DNA from: Bacteroidota bacterium
GTDB lineage: Bacteria > Bacteroidota > Bacteroidia > B-17B0 > Aurantibacillaceae
DNA length: 64,000 bases
Direction: 5' to 3'
NCBI GenBank assembly: GCA_018267825.1
Contig: JAFDXR010000016.1
Location: 1 to 64,000 of the forward strand
Under the pieces are notes generated by a model that saw nothing but the letters and a program-made list of their open reading frames with translations, did no database searches and was not told the origin of the DNA. Of this stretch, positions 50,864-59,544 are shown piece after piece (the stretch's first letter is position 1; each line of letters begins with the position of its first letter). Position numbers and translations under genes: made by a program.

Positions 50864-51664
50864 TTAAACCAGTCTGCCCGAAGAGCCTTTATGGTTTTGG
50901 AGCACGAAGATGTAGCTTGACAGGTAAGCATAATCATGCTGATGGTTATTTTTCAGGGCTTTGTTATAGCGGAATTCTCTGAAGCAGGCTATGATGTTAA
51001 TGCCTCTCATGAGTTTTTTATAGTATTGAAAAAATCCATTGTACTGTTTGTTTTTCAGAGACTTAACCGGAGGTACTTCTATTATTTTTTTAACGAAGAA
51101 TCCGGCTTCTGTAAATGTTGTCTGCCATTGCTGCAGGTTGGCCGGTGAGCTGAGAGATTGTATGATGCCAAAATCATGAAGGCATGCCGCATTTATTTTT
51201 TTTATGTCATGTTCCGAAACCTGATCTTTCCAGATAGCATCATTACTGGCAAACATTCCTGTCGGGGTCAGCACTCTCGAAATTTCCTTTAGCAGAACTG
51301 GTAATAGGGTTTCGTCCATGATTCCGAGAACCGATTCGGCAAACACCACATCGAAGGAGTGATCGGCAAAGGGTAATTTACCATCACGAAGCAGCTTTAC
51401 AAATGCAATTTTATGCTGGCAGCCTTCCATGGTGGCTCTTTGCCGGGCCGATGACAGCATGGATTCTGAAATATCGGCGGCAGTGTACTGAACCTGAAAA
51501 TGTTTTGCAATGCGCACACTGCTGGCTCCGGTGCCACAACCTATCTCAAGTATCTTCATGCCGGGTTTGAGATCCAGTTCGTGGATCATACATTCAGTGC
51601 CGCCGGCTCCCCCCGGATGCAAATATGCTGTTCCTTTTCGGGCGTGGTGATCCAGATAATGCAT
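50864..51664 (-). CDS. Class I SAM-dependent methyltransferase
   Basis: A 266-residue methyltransferase. Motif I is ILEIGCGTGASSVRIAKHF (~residues 40-58), preceded by HPGGAGGTECMIHEL. VVFAESVLGIMD and LLKEISRVLTPTGMFASND are the later SAM-fold motifs. The acceptor is unknown. The ATG at 51664 is preferred; the ATG at 51709 touches the T-run of the terminator at 51713-51734 and would leave no leader. It ends 48 bp before the MFS gene start, same strand. Confidence 0.8.
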   Translation of the reverse strand: MHYLDHHARKGTAYLHPGGAGGTECMIHELDLKPGMKILEIGCGTGASSVRIAKHFQVQYTAADISESMLSSARQRATMEGCQHKIAFVKLLRDGKLPFADHSFDVVFAESVLGIMDETLLPVLLKEISRVLTPTGMFASNDAIWKDQVSEHDIKKINAACLHDFGIIQSLSSPANLQQWQTTFTEAGFFVKKIIEVPPVKSLKNKQYNGFFQYYKKLMRGINIIACFREFRYNKALKNNHQHDYAYLSSYIFVLQNHKGSSGRLV

Positions 51665-51712
51665 TGGAAGTGAAAAGATACGTAAAAAAAAACGATAGAA
51701 ACAAGGCATAAA

Positions 51713-51734
51713 AAAACCGGCTATTGCCGGTTTT
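51713..51734 (-). terminator. Rho-independent terminator after the outer-membrane gene
   Basis: AAAACCGGC (51713-51721) and GCCGGTTTT (51726-51734) form a 9-bp stem; on the minus strand a T-run of about seven follows. It ends the gene at 51759-52361. Confidence 0.9.
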
Positions 51735-51758
51735 CAGAAAGGGGTTATAAAGTACGTG

Positions 51759-52361
51759 TTAAAACTTAAAAGCAAAACCTACCTGCGCGAAGTTCACATT
51801 GAAACCTTCGTTTACCTCGGCATAAAAGCCAAAAGATTTACTGACATAGTATCTCGCGCCTATCCCCGCTCCTACTACAGGGTAAACCGAACTGTAGGAG
51901 TCTTTGGCATATTCGTAATAAGGATCTGTGGCCGTAAAGGAATAGCTTCTGAATTTTAAACCGAGCATGGCAGAGCCATATACATCGAATTTATCTTTCA
52001 CCAGAAATTTATGGTGGTAATATCCTTTGGCAACTACCGTAAAATCAGACCAGTGTTTATCCCATCCATGTCCTGCATTATCGCGGTAGGTGTTGCTTGC
52101 AAACCATGCCGAGGCCGAGGGACCGATACCAATAATACTTTGCGGAATGGCTTCTGAAATGCCCCGCTCATAACCGATTATAAAAGTAGGTGTTCGGTTA
52201 TAACTATAGCCGGCACCCGATACATACAGGTTACCACTGGCAAATCCGGAACCGGCTCCGGCTCCAAGGTAAAATACGTTTTTCCCGACCCCCATAGATT
52301 GTGCATTGGCAGAAAAGCTGCAACTCAGGCATACAGCAGTCATTAAAATCAGTTTCTTCAT
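51759..52361 (-). CDS. Small outer-membrane beta-barrel protein
   Basis: A 200-residue exported protein with signal peptide MKKLILMTAVCLSC and a cut near ANAQS. The remainder shows alternating beta strands with aromatic girdles (VFYLGAGAGSGFASGNLYV, VVAKGYYHHKFLVK, VVGAGIGARYYV) and ends in GFAFKF, a terminal-Phe ending typical of outer-membrane barrels. The ATG at 52361 is used; a longer frame reaches 52406. It is preceded by a -7 box and followed by a terminator, so it is a single-gene transcript. Confidence 0.8.
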   Translation of the reverse strand: MKKLILMTAVCLSCSFSANAQSMGVGKNVFYLGAGAGSGFASGNLYVSGAGYSYNRTPTFIIGYERGISEAIPQSIIGIGPSASAWFASNTYRDNAGHGWDKHWSDFTVVAKGYYHHKFLVKDKFDVYGSAMLGLKFRSYSFTATDPYYEYAKDSYSSVYPVVGAGIGARYYVSKSFGFYAEVNEGFNVNFAQVGFAFKF

Positions 52362-52395
52362 AATTTTCGTTTTTAGATAGGTGAAAGCCCGTATA

Positions 52396-52403
52396 CAAAG
52401 ATA
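52396..52403 (-). promoter_or_regulatory. -7 promoter element (TATCTTTG) of the outer-membrane gene
   Basis: Minus-strand TATCTTTG matches TAnnTTTG, 35 bp before the ATG at 52361. Confidence 0.5.
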
Positions 52404-52492
52404 CAAGTGAGATTACTAAAATGTTCAGATTTTCAGCACTTTTTTAAATGAAATTTATCAGCCATGAGAATGGCGGCATTCGATGAAGACTA

Positions 52493-53116
52493 TCAGATAG
52501 CGCCTTCTTCCACGAGTTTAATGGCGCGCTCAATCATAATATCCTCCCCATTCGGGTCGTATTCGGATTTCATATTGCTGCCAAAAATCCGGGCGAGGCT
52601 TTGCCACATAAAGGCCTGAAAGCTACCACGCAGATCCTTTACAAGCTCATAGGATGTTTTACCGGTTTCGCGGTCAATGAGCTTAAGTAAAATCCGTCCC
52701 TGGGTTACAGTAAGGTCTTTCAGCTGATCTTCGAATTCACCACGGAGTTGCTTTTCAATGATCTTGAGGTAAGCATCCCGTTTGTCTTCAGGCAGGGCCT
52801 GCAGAACACGGTCGTATTCCTTCAGTTTGGCAGCAGCGAGAATGGCGTAAGGGTATACTTTTTTGACATTGTATTTAGTCCGTGTCCATTGCTCGTATTG
52901 CCTTCTCGATTTGATAGAATATTCTCCGAAGACCCACACATCCGGCAGAACAACAAGAGGAACTGTATCACCGTTTACAATTTCGCCGCGGACGCGGATC
53001 CCCATTTTGGGTTTTGATTCAGGCACAATAAGATTATCGTCGCTTTGTGCAAAGTAAAAAGCGGGGAACAATAAACATAAGAGGAACGTTTTAATATATA
53101 TTGAACGACACCACAT
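52493..53116 (-). CDS. DUF4294 family exported protein
   Basis: A 207-residue exported protein with a signal peptide (residues ~1-23, ending YFAQ). The phrases PLVVLPDVWVFGEYSI, YNVKKVYPYAILAAAKLKEYDRVL and TQGRILLKLIDRETGKTSYELVKDLRGSF mark the DUF4294 family of Bacteroidota (read in parts). The C-terminal half is mainly helical. No enzyme activity is known. It follows accC on the same strand, separated by a hairpin at 53144-53161. Confidence 0.85.
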   Translation of the reverse strand: MWCRSIYIKTFLLCLLFPAFYFAQSDDNLIVPESKPKMGIRVRGEIVNGDTVPLVVLPDVWVFGEYSIKSRRQYEQWTRTKYNVKKVYPYAILAAAKLKEYDRVLQALPEDKRDAYLKIIEKQLRGEFEDQLKDLTVTQGRILLKLIDRETGKTSYELVKDLRGSFQAFMWQSLARIFGSNMKSEYDPNGEDIMIERAIKLVEEGAI

Positions 53117-53143
53117 ATATTATTTAATTCCCTAAACGGAAAA

Positions 53144-53161
53144 GGTAACCCTTAAGTTACC
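53144..53161 (-). terminator. Hairpin terminator after accC
   Basis: GGTAAC (53144-53149) and GTTACC (53156-53161) pair around a 6-nt loop. On the minus strand the stem is followed by CTTTTCC, a weak T-run. It lies directly after the accC stop. Confidence 0.55.
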
Positions 53162-53162
53162 G

Positions 53163-54647
53163 TCAGGCCGTACGATTTTGAACCCATTTCGATTTTTTAA
53201 CATCCTGTGCAGATGCCGAAACCGATTTTTTATTCTGGTTCCTATAATAGAAGGCACTGAAAATACCGGCAATTTCCGCTTCTTTCGGGTCATGTTTTAA
53301 AAGCATGTCCGGGGTAAAATGGTTTTTAATAAATCCGGTATCAAATTTCCCGCTGACAAAGGCTTCATGTTTGAGGGCAAATGTGCAGAAGTTCAGAGTG
53401 GTTTCTACGCCTGTAATTTCATAGTCCTGGATGGCACGAAGCATTTTCTCAATCGCCTCGGTACGGTCTTTACCATGAACGATCAGTTTGGCAATCATCG
53501 GATCATAATAGATCGGGATATCCATGCCTTCTTCAAAGCCATCATCAACCCTTACACCGGGCCCTGTAGGTACACGGTATGTAGTCAGTTTTCCGATATC
53601 GGGCAGGAAATTATTCATCGGGTCTTCGGCACACACACGTACTTCGATAGAGTGGCCGTTTATTTTGAGGTCCTCCTGTTTGAAAGTCAGCTTTTCGCCA
53701 CGGGCGACCTGAATTTGTTGTTTCACCAGGTCGAGACCGGTGATCATTTCGGTAACAGGATGTTCAACCTGTAATCGGGTGTTCATTTCCAGGAAATAGA
53801 AATTGAGTTTATCATCTACCAGGAATTCCACCGTTCCTGCTCCGCTGTATCCGCAGGCTTTGGCGACTGCTACAGCACATTCGCCCATTTGTTTACGAAG
53901 TTCGGGTGTAAGCACAGCAGATGGCGCTTCTTCGATCAGTTTCTGGTGGCGGCGCTGAATACTGCATTCGCGCTCAAAGAGGTAAACACAGTTACCATGA
54001 TTATCGGCAAGAACCTGTATTTCAATATGGCGCGGGCCACTGGCATATTTTTCAATGAATACGGCACCATCACCAAAAGCAGAGATAGCTTCGCTGATAG
54101 CCATTTTCATCTGTTCTTCTACTTCACTTTCTTTTTCCACGAGGCGCATTCCTTTTCCACCCCCACCGGCTGAAGCTTTGATCAGGAGCGGAAATCCAAC
54201 TTCACGGGCCACCTTAATGGCTTCTTTCACGTCGCTGATAGCGCCTTCGGAACCCGGAATCATCGGAACTTTATGTTTTTTAGCTGTGGCTTTGGCACTG
54301 AGCTTATCGCCCATCATATCCATGGCTTCAGGGCTCGGGCCTATGAATGTAATACCGGCTTCGCGCACTTTACGGGCAAACTCGGCATTTTCGGAAAGGA
54401 AACCGTAACCCGGGTGAATTCCGTCAACACCCAGCTCCTTGCATATAGCCAGGATTTTATCGCCCTGTAAATAGGATTGGGAACTTGGAGGCGGGCCTAT
54501 ACATACCGCTTCATCGGCATATCTGACAAAGGGAGCCTGACGATCGGCTTCGGAAAAAACGGCTACCGTTTTAATTCCCATTTCTTTTGCGCTGCGCATG
54601 ACACGAAGGGCAATTTCACCGCGGTTTGCTACCAGTATTTTTTGCAT
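53163..54647 (-). CDS. accC: Biotin carboxylase subunit of acetyl-CoA carboxylase
   Basis: A 494-residue ATP-grasp enzyme that carboxylates the biotin carrier, the first step of fatty-acid synthesis. ILVANRGEIALRVMRSAKEMG, the glycine-rich loop KASAGGGGKGMRLVE and LEMNTRLQVEHPVTEMITGLDL are diagnostic (read in parts). The C-terminus has an extra ~45 residues (GIFSAFYYRNQNKKS onward) beyond the usual ~450. The carrier protein and carboxyltransferase genes are not in the window. A -7 element (54670-54677) precedes it. Confidence 0.95.
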   Translation of the reverse strand: MQKILVANRGEIALRVMRSAKEMGIKTVAVFSEADRQAPFVRYADEAVCIGPPPSSQSYLQGDKILAICKELGVDGIHPGYGFLSENAEFARKVREAGITFIGPSPEAMDMMGDKLSAKATAKKHKVPMIPGSEGAISDVKEAIKVAREVGFPLLIKASAGGGGKGMRLVEKESEVEEQMKMAISEAISAFGDGAVFIEKYASGPRHIEIQVLADNHGNCVYLFERECSIQRRHQKLIEEAPSAVLTPELRKQMGECAVAVAKACGYSGAGTVEFLVDDKLNFYFLEMNTRLQVEHPVTEMITGLDLVKQQIQVARGEKLTFKQEDLKINGHSIEVRVCAEDPMNNFLPDIGKLTTYRVPTGPGVRVDDGFEEGMDIPIYYDPMIAKLIVHGKDRTEAIEKMLRAIQDYEITGVETTLNFCTFALKHEAFVSGKFDTGFIKNHFTPDMLLKHDPKEAEIAGIFSAFYYRNQNKKSVSASAQDVKKSKWVQNRTA

Positions 54648-54669
54648 AGTTTAAAATTTAGTACACGAG

Positions 54670-54677
54670 CAAATGTA
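54670..54677 (-). promoter_or_regulatory. -7 promoter element (TACATTTG) of accC
   Basis: Minus-strand TACATTTG matches TAnnTTTG, 22 bp before the accC ATG. Confidence 0.5.
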
Positions 54678-54751
54678 ACAAAATAACCCCTTTTATCGGG
54701 AGAATATTTATGAAAGATATTTATACATTTGTTCGCAAGAAAACACCCCCT

Positions 54752-55669
54752 ATGAATCTTTCCCTCCTAAAAGAAATGTGCGCCATTCATGCCCCCAGCG
54801 GGAATGAGATTGCCATGACCGAGTTTATTCTGAACTATGTAAAGAAGCACCAGAAAGACTGGAAGCATAAGCCCAAAGTATATCATGGAAAAGGGTTTCA
54901 GGATTGTATTGTGCTTGTATTCGGAAAACCCCGTACCGCCATTTTCGCACACATGGACAGCATCGGGTTTACGGTGCGTTATGGCAAGCAGCTGGTAAAA
55001 ATCGGCGGGCCGCGCACTGAAACAGGGTTTAAGCTTGTAGGGAGCGATAGTAAAGGAGTTTGCGAGGCAAGCCTGGTAGTGAAAAAAGATCATACCATCG
55101 AATATAAAGCCAAACGTGATTTTGACCGCGGTACTGAGCTGGTGTTCAAACCCGAATGGCGCGAGACTAAAGACTTTGTTCAATGCTGCTACATGGATAA
55201 TCGCCTCGGCTGTTTCAGTGCCCTGAAAGTGGCGGAAACGCTGAAAGACGGGGCCATCGTATTCAGTTGCTGGGAAGAGCATGGCGGCGGAAGTGTATCG
55301 TACCTGCAGAAGTTTCTCCAGGAGAAATACGACGTGTCGCAGGCTCTTATTTCAGATATTTCGTGGGTTTCTGATGGTGTGCCGGCCGGTAAAGGAACAG
55401 TGATCAGCATGCGCGACAGCCTGGTGCCACGAAGAAGTTACATCCATAAAATTATACACATAGCGCAGAAACACGGGCTTTCGCATCAGCTTGAAGTAGA
55501 AGGCAGCGGCGGTAGTGATGGCAAGGAACTGCAAATGGCTGAATATCCGTGGGACTGGTGCTTTATAGGGGCTCCTGAACAATTTGTGCATACCCCCGAT
55601 GAAAAAGTGCACAAGAAGGATATTGAAAGCATGATCGAATTGTATAAAGTGCTGATGAAGGAGCTCTGA
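54752..55669 (+). CDS. M42-type metallo-aminopeptidase
   Basis: A 305-residue cytosolic peptidase of the M42 (or M20-like) clan. AIHAPSGNE starts the fold, and the metal ligands lie in AIFAHMDSIGFTV, CYMDNRLGCF and CWEEHGGGSV. The segment SGGSDGKELQMAEYPWDWCFIG and VHTPDEKVHKKDIESMIELY close the active site (read in parts). The ATG at 54752 is chosen because a -7-like TACATTTG (54724-54731) lies between it and an upstream ATG (54710). It is convergent with the transglutaminase gene, 6 bp apart. Confidence 0.85.
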   Translation: MNLSLLKEMCAIHAPSGNEIAMTEFILNYVKKHQKDWKHKPKVYHGKGFQDCIVLVFGKPRTAIFAHMDSIGFTVRYGKQLVKIGGPRTETGFKLVGSDSKGVCEASLVVKKDHTIEYKAKRDFDRGTELVFKPEWRETKDFVQCCYMDNRLGCFSALKVAETLKDGAIVFSCWEEHGGGSVSYLQKFLQEKYDVSQALISDISWVSDGVPAGKGTVISMRDSLVPRRSYIHKIIHIAQKHGLSHQLEVEGSGGSDGKELQMAEYPWDWCFIGAPEQFVHTPDEKVHKKDIESMIELYKVLMKEL

Positions 55670-55675
55670 GTTCTT

Positions 55676-57664
55676 TTACTTTCTCAGGCTATTCAGCTGC
55701 TTTTCTATTTTTGATTTCTGTTTGCCGATGCGTTTGGCAATCATCTTAGCTTCGCTCCGGTAATGCATATAGCGCCTGCGATAATAGTATTCCTGCAATG
55801 CATGACGGCTCTGATCGTAAAAGGCTTCTTTAGACACTGAACCCGATAATCGGTTCATGAGTTTGCGGTCGGCATGGAGTATGGTCTTTTGATTCAGGAT
55901 GCGTTTATACTGAAGTTTATACATACTATCCACCAGGGAGGACTGAAATTCGAGTATGAGACTATCTATATCCTGGTTGGTTTCACGCCAGGATTTCAGC
56001 TGACGGTCATTCCTCGCCGCTTCTCTCAGGTTTGATTTAGTGACCAGCATTAATTTCCACCCGTCTTTCATGTTCTTACGGGCTTTTTTTATTTCTTTAT
56101 GAATGCGTGCTGTATTGGGTTCAAATGTCGCTTTCCAGATTCTGTATGCCTGATAGGTCCTGTTTTCGACGGAGTCGGATAAATTTAAAACAGGAAGATC
56201 ATAAAAATCGTTGAAGTTTTTACGCAATCCTTTCAGCTCAACACTGAAAAAAAGAGCGCCGGCCATGTGTCTGAATGTTTCGGGAAAAGCCAGCGTATCA
56301 TGAACCAACACACTATCAATAAGGTCTAAAGATGCGATAGCGGTTTCAATTTTAGATAAAGCCTTCGTTCCGTTTGTATTCATTTTTTTTTCGGCCTGTT
56401 TTCTTTTTTTATCCTGGGCTTTGGTCGGGTTTGGTTTTGGCACAATACCCGAAACACCCTTCATCCGGGCAAAACGGGCGCTTGTCGCAACACCGTTGAA
56501 AATCTTTTTATCGAGGATTAATATATTGGTTGAGAGTTTATGCAGTTTCGTTTCCGATCGGTACATTTTTTTTATCAACTTATGAATGCTGTCATTGTAT
56601 GCCTTGAATAACCTCACTTTGTTTTTATTCTGCTGATGTTGGAGTTCATAGTCTTTTTTTGCATTCTCCACATTGCATAGTGCTGTTGTGTAAAGATCGT
56701 TGTAGTAAAACAGCTCCTGTTTTAAACGAACGGTGTCGTTCATGACTGTAGTGCCATTCACAGCCAGGTAGTTATTTACCGTTTGCATGTAAGTTGCTGT
56801 GTTCCTGAAATTATCTTCCAGTTGTTTTATGCCTTCAGTTTGCATTTGCCTGTCGTAACCCACGGACTCCATATCGTCGCAGTCTTTGCAGGCACGGACT
56901 ACAGAGCTATTGCCTAATACCGAATCCTGGTAATGAAGCAAATGAGCTTCTTTGCTGAAGTTTTCAAAATCGAAAATGCTGACCGGGCTATCGAGCAACT
57001 GCCAGTAATTTACCATGGGCAAATGGTTGGTGACAAATTCTTTGGGATTGGCATCAACATATTTCGGGTCGTAGGACCTCACATATTTAATGCGGAATGG
57101 AAAACGGCTCAGGTGAATCCGGAATAACAGAAATTTAACCGGGCCAAATTTTGTAACCAGCCCGCCGGAAGCCCAGGTCAGGTCGCTCAGGTGCCACTTA
57201 TTGTCTATCCTATAGGCACTCCACGCGTGGTCGTCGGGAAAAAAGGTATCGCCAAAATCATAAAACCAGTCTTTGCCATAGCCATGCACAACCGCCGAGC
57301 TGATGCCGGCTTCGCGACACATGTCGGTAAACAGGTGGCTATACCCTTCGCATACGGCTTTACGACTTCGCAGTACTCTGTTCGGTTTATAGCGCCGGGG
57401 CTTAAACCGGATGTAGGCTTTTTTGTCGTAACGGATGTGGCGGGTGATCCAATGGCTGATGTTATCTGCTTTTTCCTGATCAGTAGAGGCATTTTTCGTG
57501 AGGGCATGTGTGAGTTTTTTGTAATTAAACGACGATAAAAAATGTACCCGTTGCCCTTTTGTGTTTTCCTGGCCTACGGCTACACCACTCCGGAAACACA
57601 CCAGCAAAAGCAGGCAGGCGTGTTTTAAAACAGACGAAATACTGGAAGGCAGGAGTTGACGCAT
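55676..57664 (-). CDS. Exported transglutaminase-like protein with long helical tail
   Basis: A 662-residue exported protein with a signal peptide (~1-31). The transglutaminase-like triad is complete: Cys in KAVCEGYSHLF (near residue 103), His in PDDHAWSAYR (near 147) and Asp in HLSDLTWASGG (near 161). Residues ~270-660 are a long basic, helical region with many KxxK and heptad-like stretches (KKDYELQHQQNKNKV, IAKRIGKQKSKIEKQL), probably a coiled-coil. The fold may be a peptidase or cross-linking enzyme. It is the last gene of a four-gene operon, 2 bp after the DCC gene. Confidence 0.85.
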   Translation of the reverse strand: MRQLLPSSISSVLKHACLLLLVCFRSGVAVGQENTKGQRVHFLSSFNYKKLTHALTKNASTDQEKADNISHWITRHIRYDKKAYIRFKPRRYKPNRVLRSRKAVCEGYSHLFTDMCREAGISSAVVHGYGKDWFYDFGDTFFPDDHAWSAYRIDNKWHLSDLTWASGGLVTKFGPVKFLLFRIHLSRFPFRIKYVRSYDPKYVDANPKEFVTNHLPMVNYWQLLDSPVSIFDFENFSKEAHLLHYQDSVLGNSSVVRACKDCDDMESVGYDRQMQTEGIKQLEDNFRNTATYMQTVNNYLAVNGTTVMNDTVRLKQELFYYNDLYTTALCNVENAKKDYELQHQQNKNKVRLFKAYNDSIHKLIKKMYRSETKLHKLSTNILILDKKIFNGVATSARFARMKGVSGIVPKPNPTKAQDKKRKQAEKKMNTNGTKALSKIETAIASLDLIDSVLVHDTLAFPETFRHMAGALFFSVELKGLRKNFNDFYDLPVLNLSDSVENRTYQAYRIWKATFEPNTARIHKEIKKARKNMKDGWKLMLVTKSNLREAARNDRQLKSWRETNQDIDSLILEFQSSLVDSMYKLQYKRILNQKTILHADRKLMNRLSGSVSKEAFYDQSRHALQEYYYRRRYMHYRSEAKMIAKRIGKQKSKIEKQLNSLRK

Positions 57665-57666
57665 AC

Positions 57667-58086
57667 TTATAAAAAACGTTGTTTTACAGTGTTATCAGGG
57701 ACCATACAACTCTCTGATTTGCCAAACCATTTGTAACGATGGCGTGCAATATAGTCATACACAGCGTTTCGTATAAATTCCGGAATAATTAAAAAGACTG
57801 CCAGCATGGGATATGCACCTTTCATGTGCTTTGCCAATCGCAGTGCTGCTGCAGATTTTACGTGGGCTTTACCATGTTCTATTAACACGAGACTGTCTGT
57901 TTTCAGGGGGTCGATCTGAAAACGCGACAAAAGGTATTTTCCGCTTTCCGATTGCAATGAGGCGAAATAAAGCTCCGGATGTTTTTCCTTTTTAAGCACA
58001 AACTGTACGGTGGAACTGCAGAAGTTGCAATAGCCATCGAATAAGAGAATCGATTTCTCTTCGGCTGTGGAATCGAGATTTGTCAA
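57667..58086 (-). CDS. DCC-family thiol-disulfide oxidoreductase
   Basis: A 139-residue protein of the DCC (YuxK) family, a predicted thioredoxin-fold disulfide protein. DGYCNFCSSTVQFV carries the CxxC (Cys20, Cys23), and the C-terminal helices PEFIRNAVYDYIARHRYKWFG (read in parts) match the family. It starts with a TTG codon (58086), where TTGA overlaps the stop of the propeller gene by 4 bp. This shows translational coupling in the operon. Confidence 0.9.
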   Translation of the reverse strand: MTNLDSTAEEKSILLFDGYCNFCSSTVQFVLKKEKHPELYFASLQSESGKYLLSRFQIDPLKTDSLVLIEHGKAHVKSAAALRLAKHMKGAYPMLAVFLIIPEFIRNAVYDYIARHRYKWFGKSESCMVPDNTVKQRFL

Positions 58087-59540
58087 GGTTTTACGCTGAT
58101 GGAATAAGGGTCGGTTGCTACTTCTGTTTTTTTGCTCAGGAGTTTCATCGACGCCAGGTCAAAATAATTTACAAAACCATTGCGCCCGCTGCAAACCCCT
58201 GTGTGATGTGGTGCCGGACCCGTTGAATAAATGTTGCGGCTCGCTACGTATACATAACCCTGCTGATCGTTTACCCCTACTCCATGCGGCAGATAGCCCA
58301 CTTTGTAATTGGTAAGCTGTAAGGACGAAATATCCACAACCGACAAAACACCGCGGCCGCTGCCAAAGGTTGTAGAATCTTCGGAACAGGTGATGTACAG
58401 TTTGTTGAGTACCTTGCTCATGGCTATTTCCTGTGGGTATACGCCACATGGAATAGCCTGTATCAATTGATTGGTGGCTGTATTCATCACCCGGATCTCA
58501 TTGGATTTCTGGCAGGTTACAAAATACATGGAGCCGTCCTGCGAAAACATGATTTCATGCGGATCGAGGGAGCTGTATAATTTCACGGGCTGCCCGGTTT
58601 CCAGAACAACCTGGTTGATGCTTGTAAAACCGGTATCGACTTTATATACAAAATTACCGGTTTGTGCCGTGATGTAAAGTGTATCCAATGTACTGTTGAG
58701 TGCTGAGCCGTGAATCGGCGATGCGAAACCACCCACATTCTGAATGACTTTCATATTCACCAGATCGACAGATGCCAGGCGGCTGCTCGATTGCCAGGAG
58801 ATGCAGTAGCCTTTGGTTCCATCGGGGGTAATAGTGAGGGTATTCCAGTTTTGATCGGTACCAAGCACCACTTCGCCCACCAGGCTATTATCGGATGTGC
58901 GGTATTTCTGAAGAATCGAATTGGCTACAAAAACCACATACCAATACTGGCCATCCGGCGAAACCACCACTTTATGAGGACTCTCGATCACGCCCGGTTT
59001 GTTGCCTACAGTAATATAGCGCATGGGCAGATTGGTAGCGGCATCGAAAACGGTTACCACGTCGCATCCCTGGTTCAGTACATAGAATTTGGCACGCTGC
59101 GGATTATCTTTCCACATAATCTTTCCGTTGATATCCGGGGCTCCTGCATCGATCCATGATTTGATCGTTTTGACTTCTTCCTCGCTCAGCGCGTTGCCAT
59201 TCAGGGGCATTACCGGAGCATTGACCGGCCCGAGTGAAGGGTATGTATTGATGAAATAGCATAAACTTGAAAAGTCGCTGCTGTATGGAATTACCGGGGA
59301 ACCGGAAGTAGAGCCTTCAAACAGTTTGTCCCACGAGCTGAGATTGAGGCTGTTGGCAGCCATATAGCTGGCATCGTTATGGCAGCCTGATGTCGCACAT
59401 TTGTAGGTGAAAATTTTCCCGACTTCCACCGGAAAACCACCCATTTGTGGATAGGCCTTGTCGTTTTTACAGGAAGGTCCGAATACCGTAAAAGCCAGTA
59501 TTGAAAGGGAACTCAGGAGTATGACTGATGTTCTTTTCAC
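58083..59540 (-). CDS. YncE-like propeller lipoprotein with a CX4CH motif
   Basis: A 485-residue lipoprotein starting with a GTG (59540); signal MKRTSVILLS to VFGPSC gives a lipobox. Residues ~45-120 hold a cytochrome-c-like region with KCATSGCHND (CX4CH), possibly haem-binding, plus PVMPLNGNALSEEEVKTI. Residues ~140-480 are YVTN/YncE-type propeller repeats (VSPDGQYWYVVFVAN, ITPDGTKGYCISW, FSQDGSMYFVTCQ). A role in electron transfer or sensing is possible but unproven. It is the second gene of the operon and overlaps the DCC gene. Confidence 0.85.
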   Translation of the reverse strand: MKRTSVILLSSLSILAFTVFGPSCKNDKAYPQMGGFPVEVGKIFTYKCATSGCHNDASYMAANSLNLSSWDKLFEGSTSGSPVIPYSSDFSSLCYFINTYPSLGPVNAPVMPLNGNALSEEEVKTIKSWIDAGAPDINGKIMWKDNPQRAKFYVLNQGCDVVTVFDAATNLPMRYITVGNKPGVIESPHKVVVSPDGQYWYVVFVANSILQKYRTSDNSLVGEVVLGTDQNWNTLTITPDGTKGYCISWQSSSRLASVDLVNMKVIQNVGGFASPIHGSALNSTLDTLYITAQTGNFVYKVDTGFTSINQVVLETGQPVKLYSSLDPHEIMFSQDGSMYFVTCQKSNEIRVMNTATNQLIQAIPCGVYPQEIAMSKVLNKLYITCSEDSTTFGSGRGVLSVVDISSLQLTNYKVGYLPHGVGVNDQQGYVYVASRNIYSTGPAPHHTGVCSGRNGFVNYFDLASMKLLSKKTEVATDPYSISVKP

Positions 59541-59544
59541 GGTG

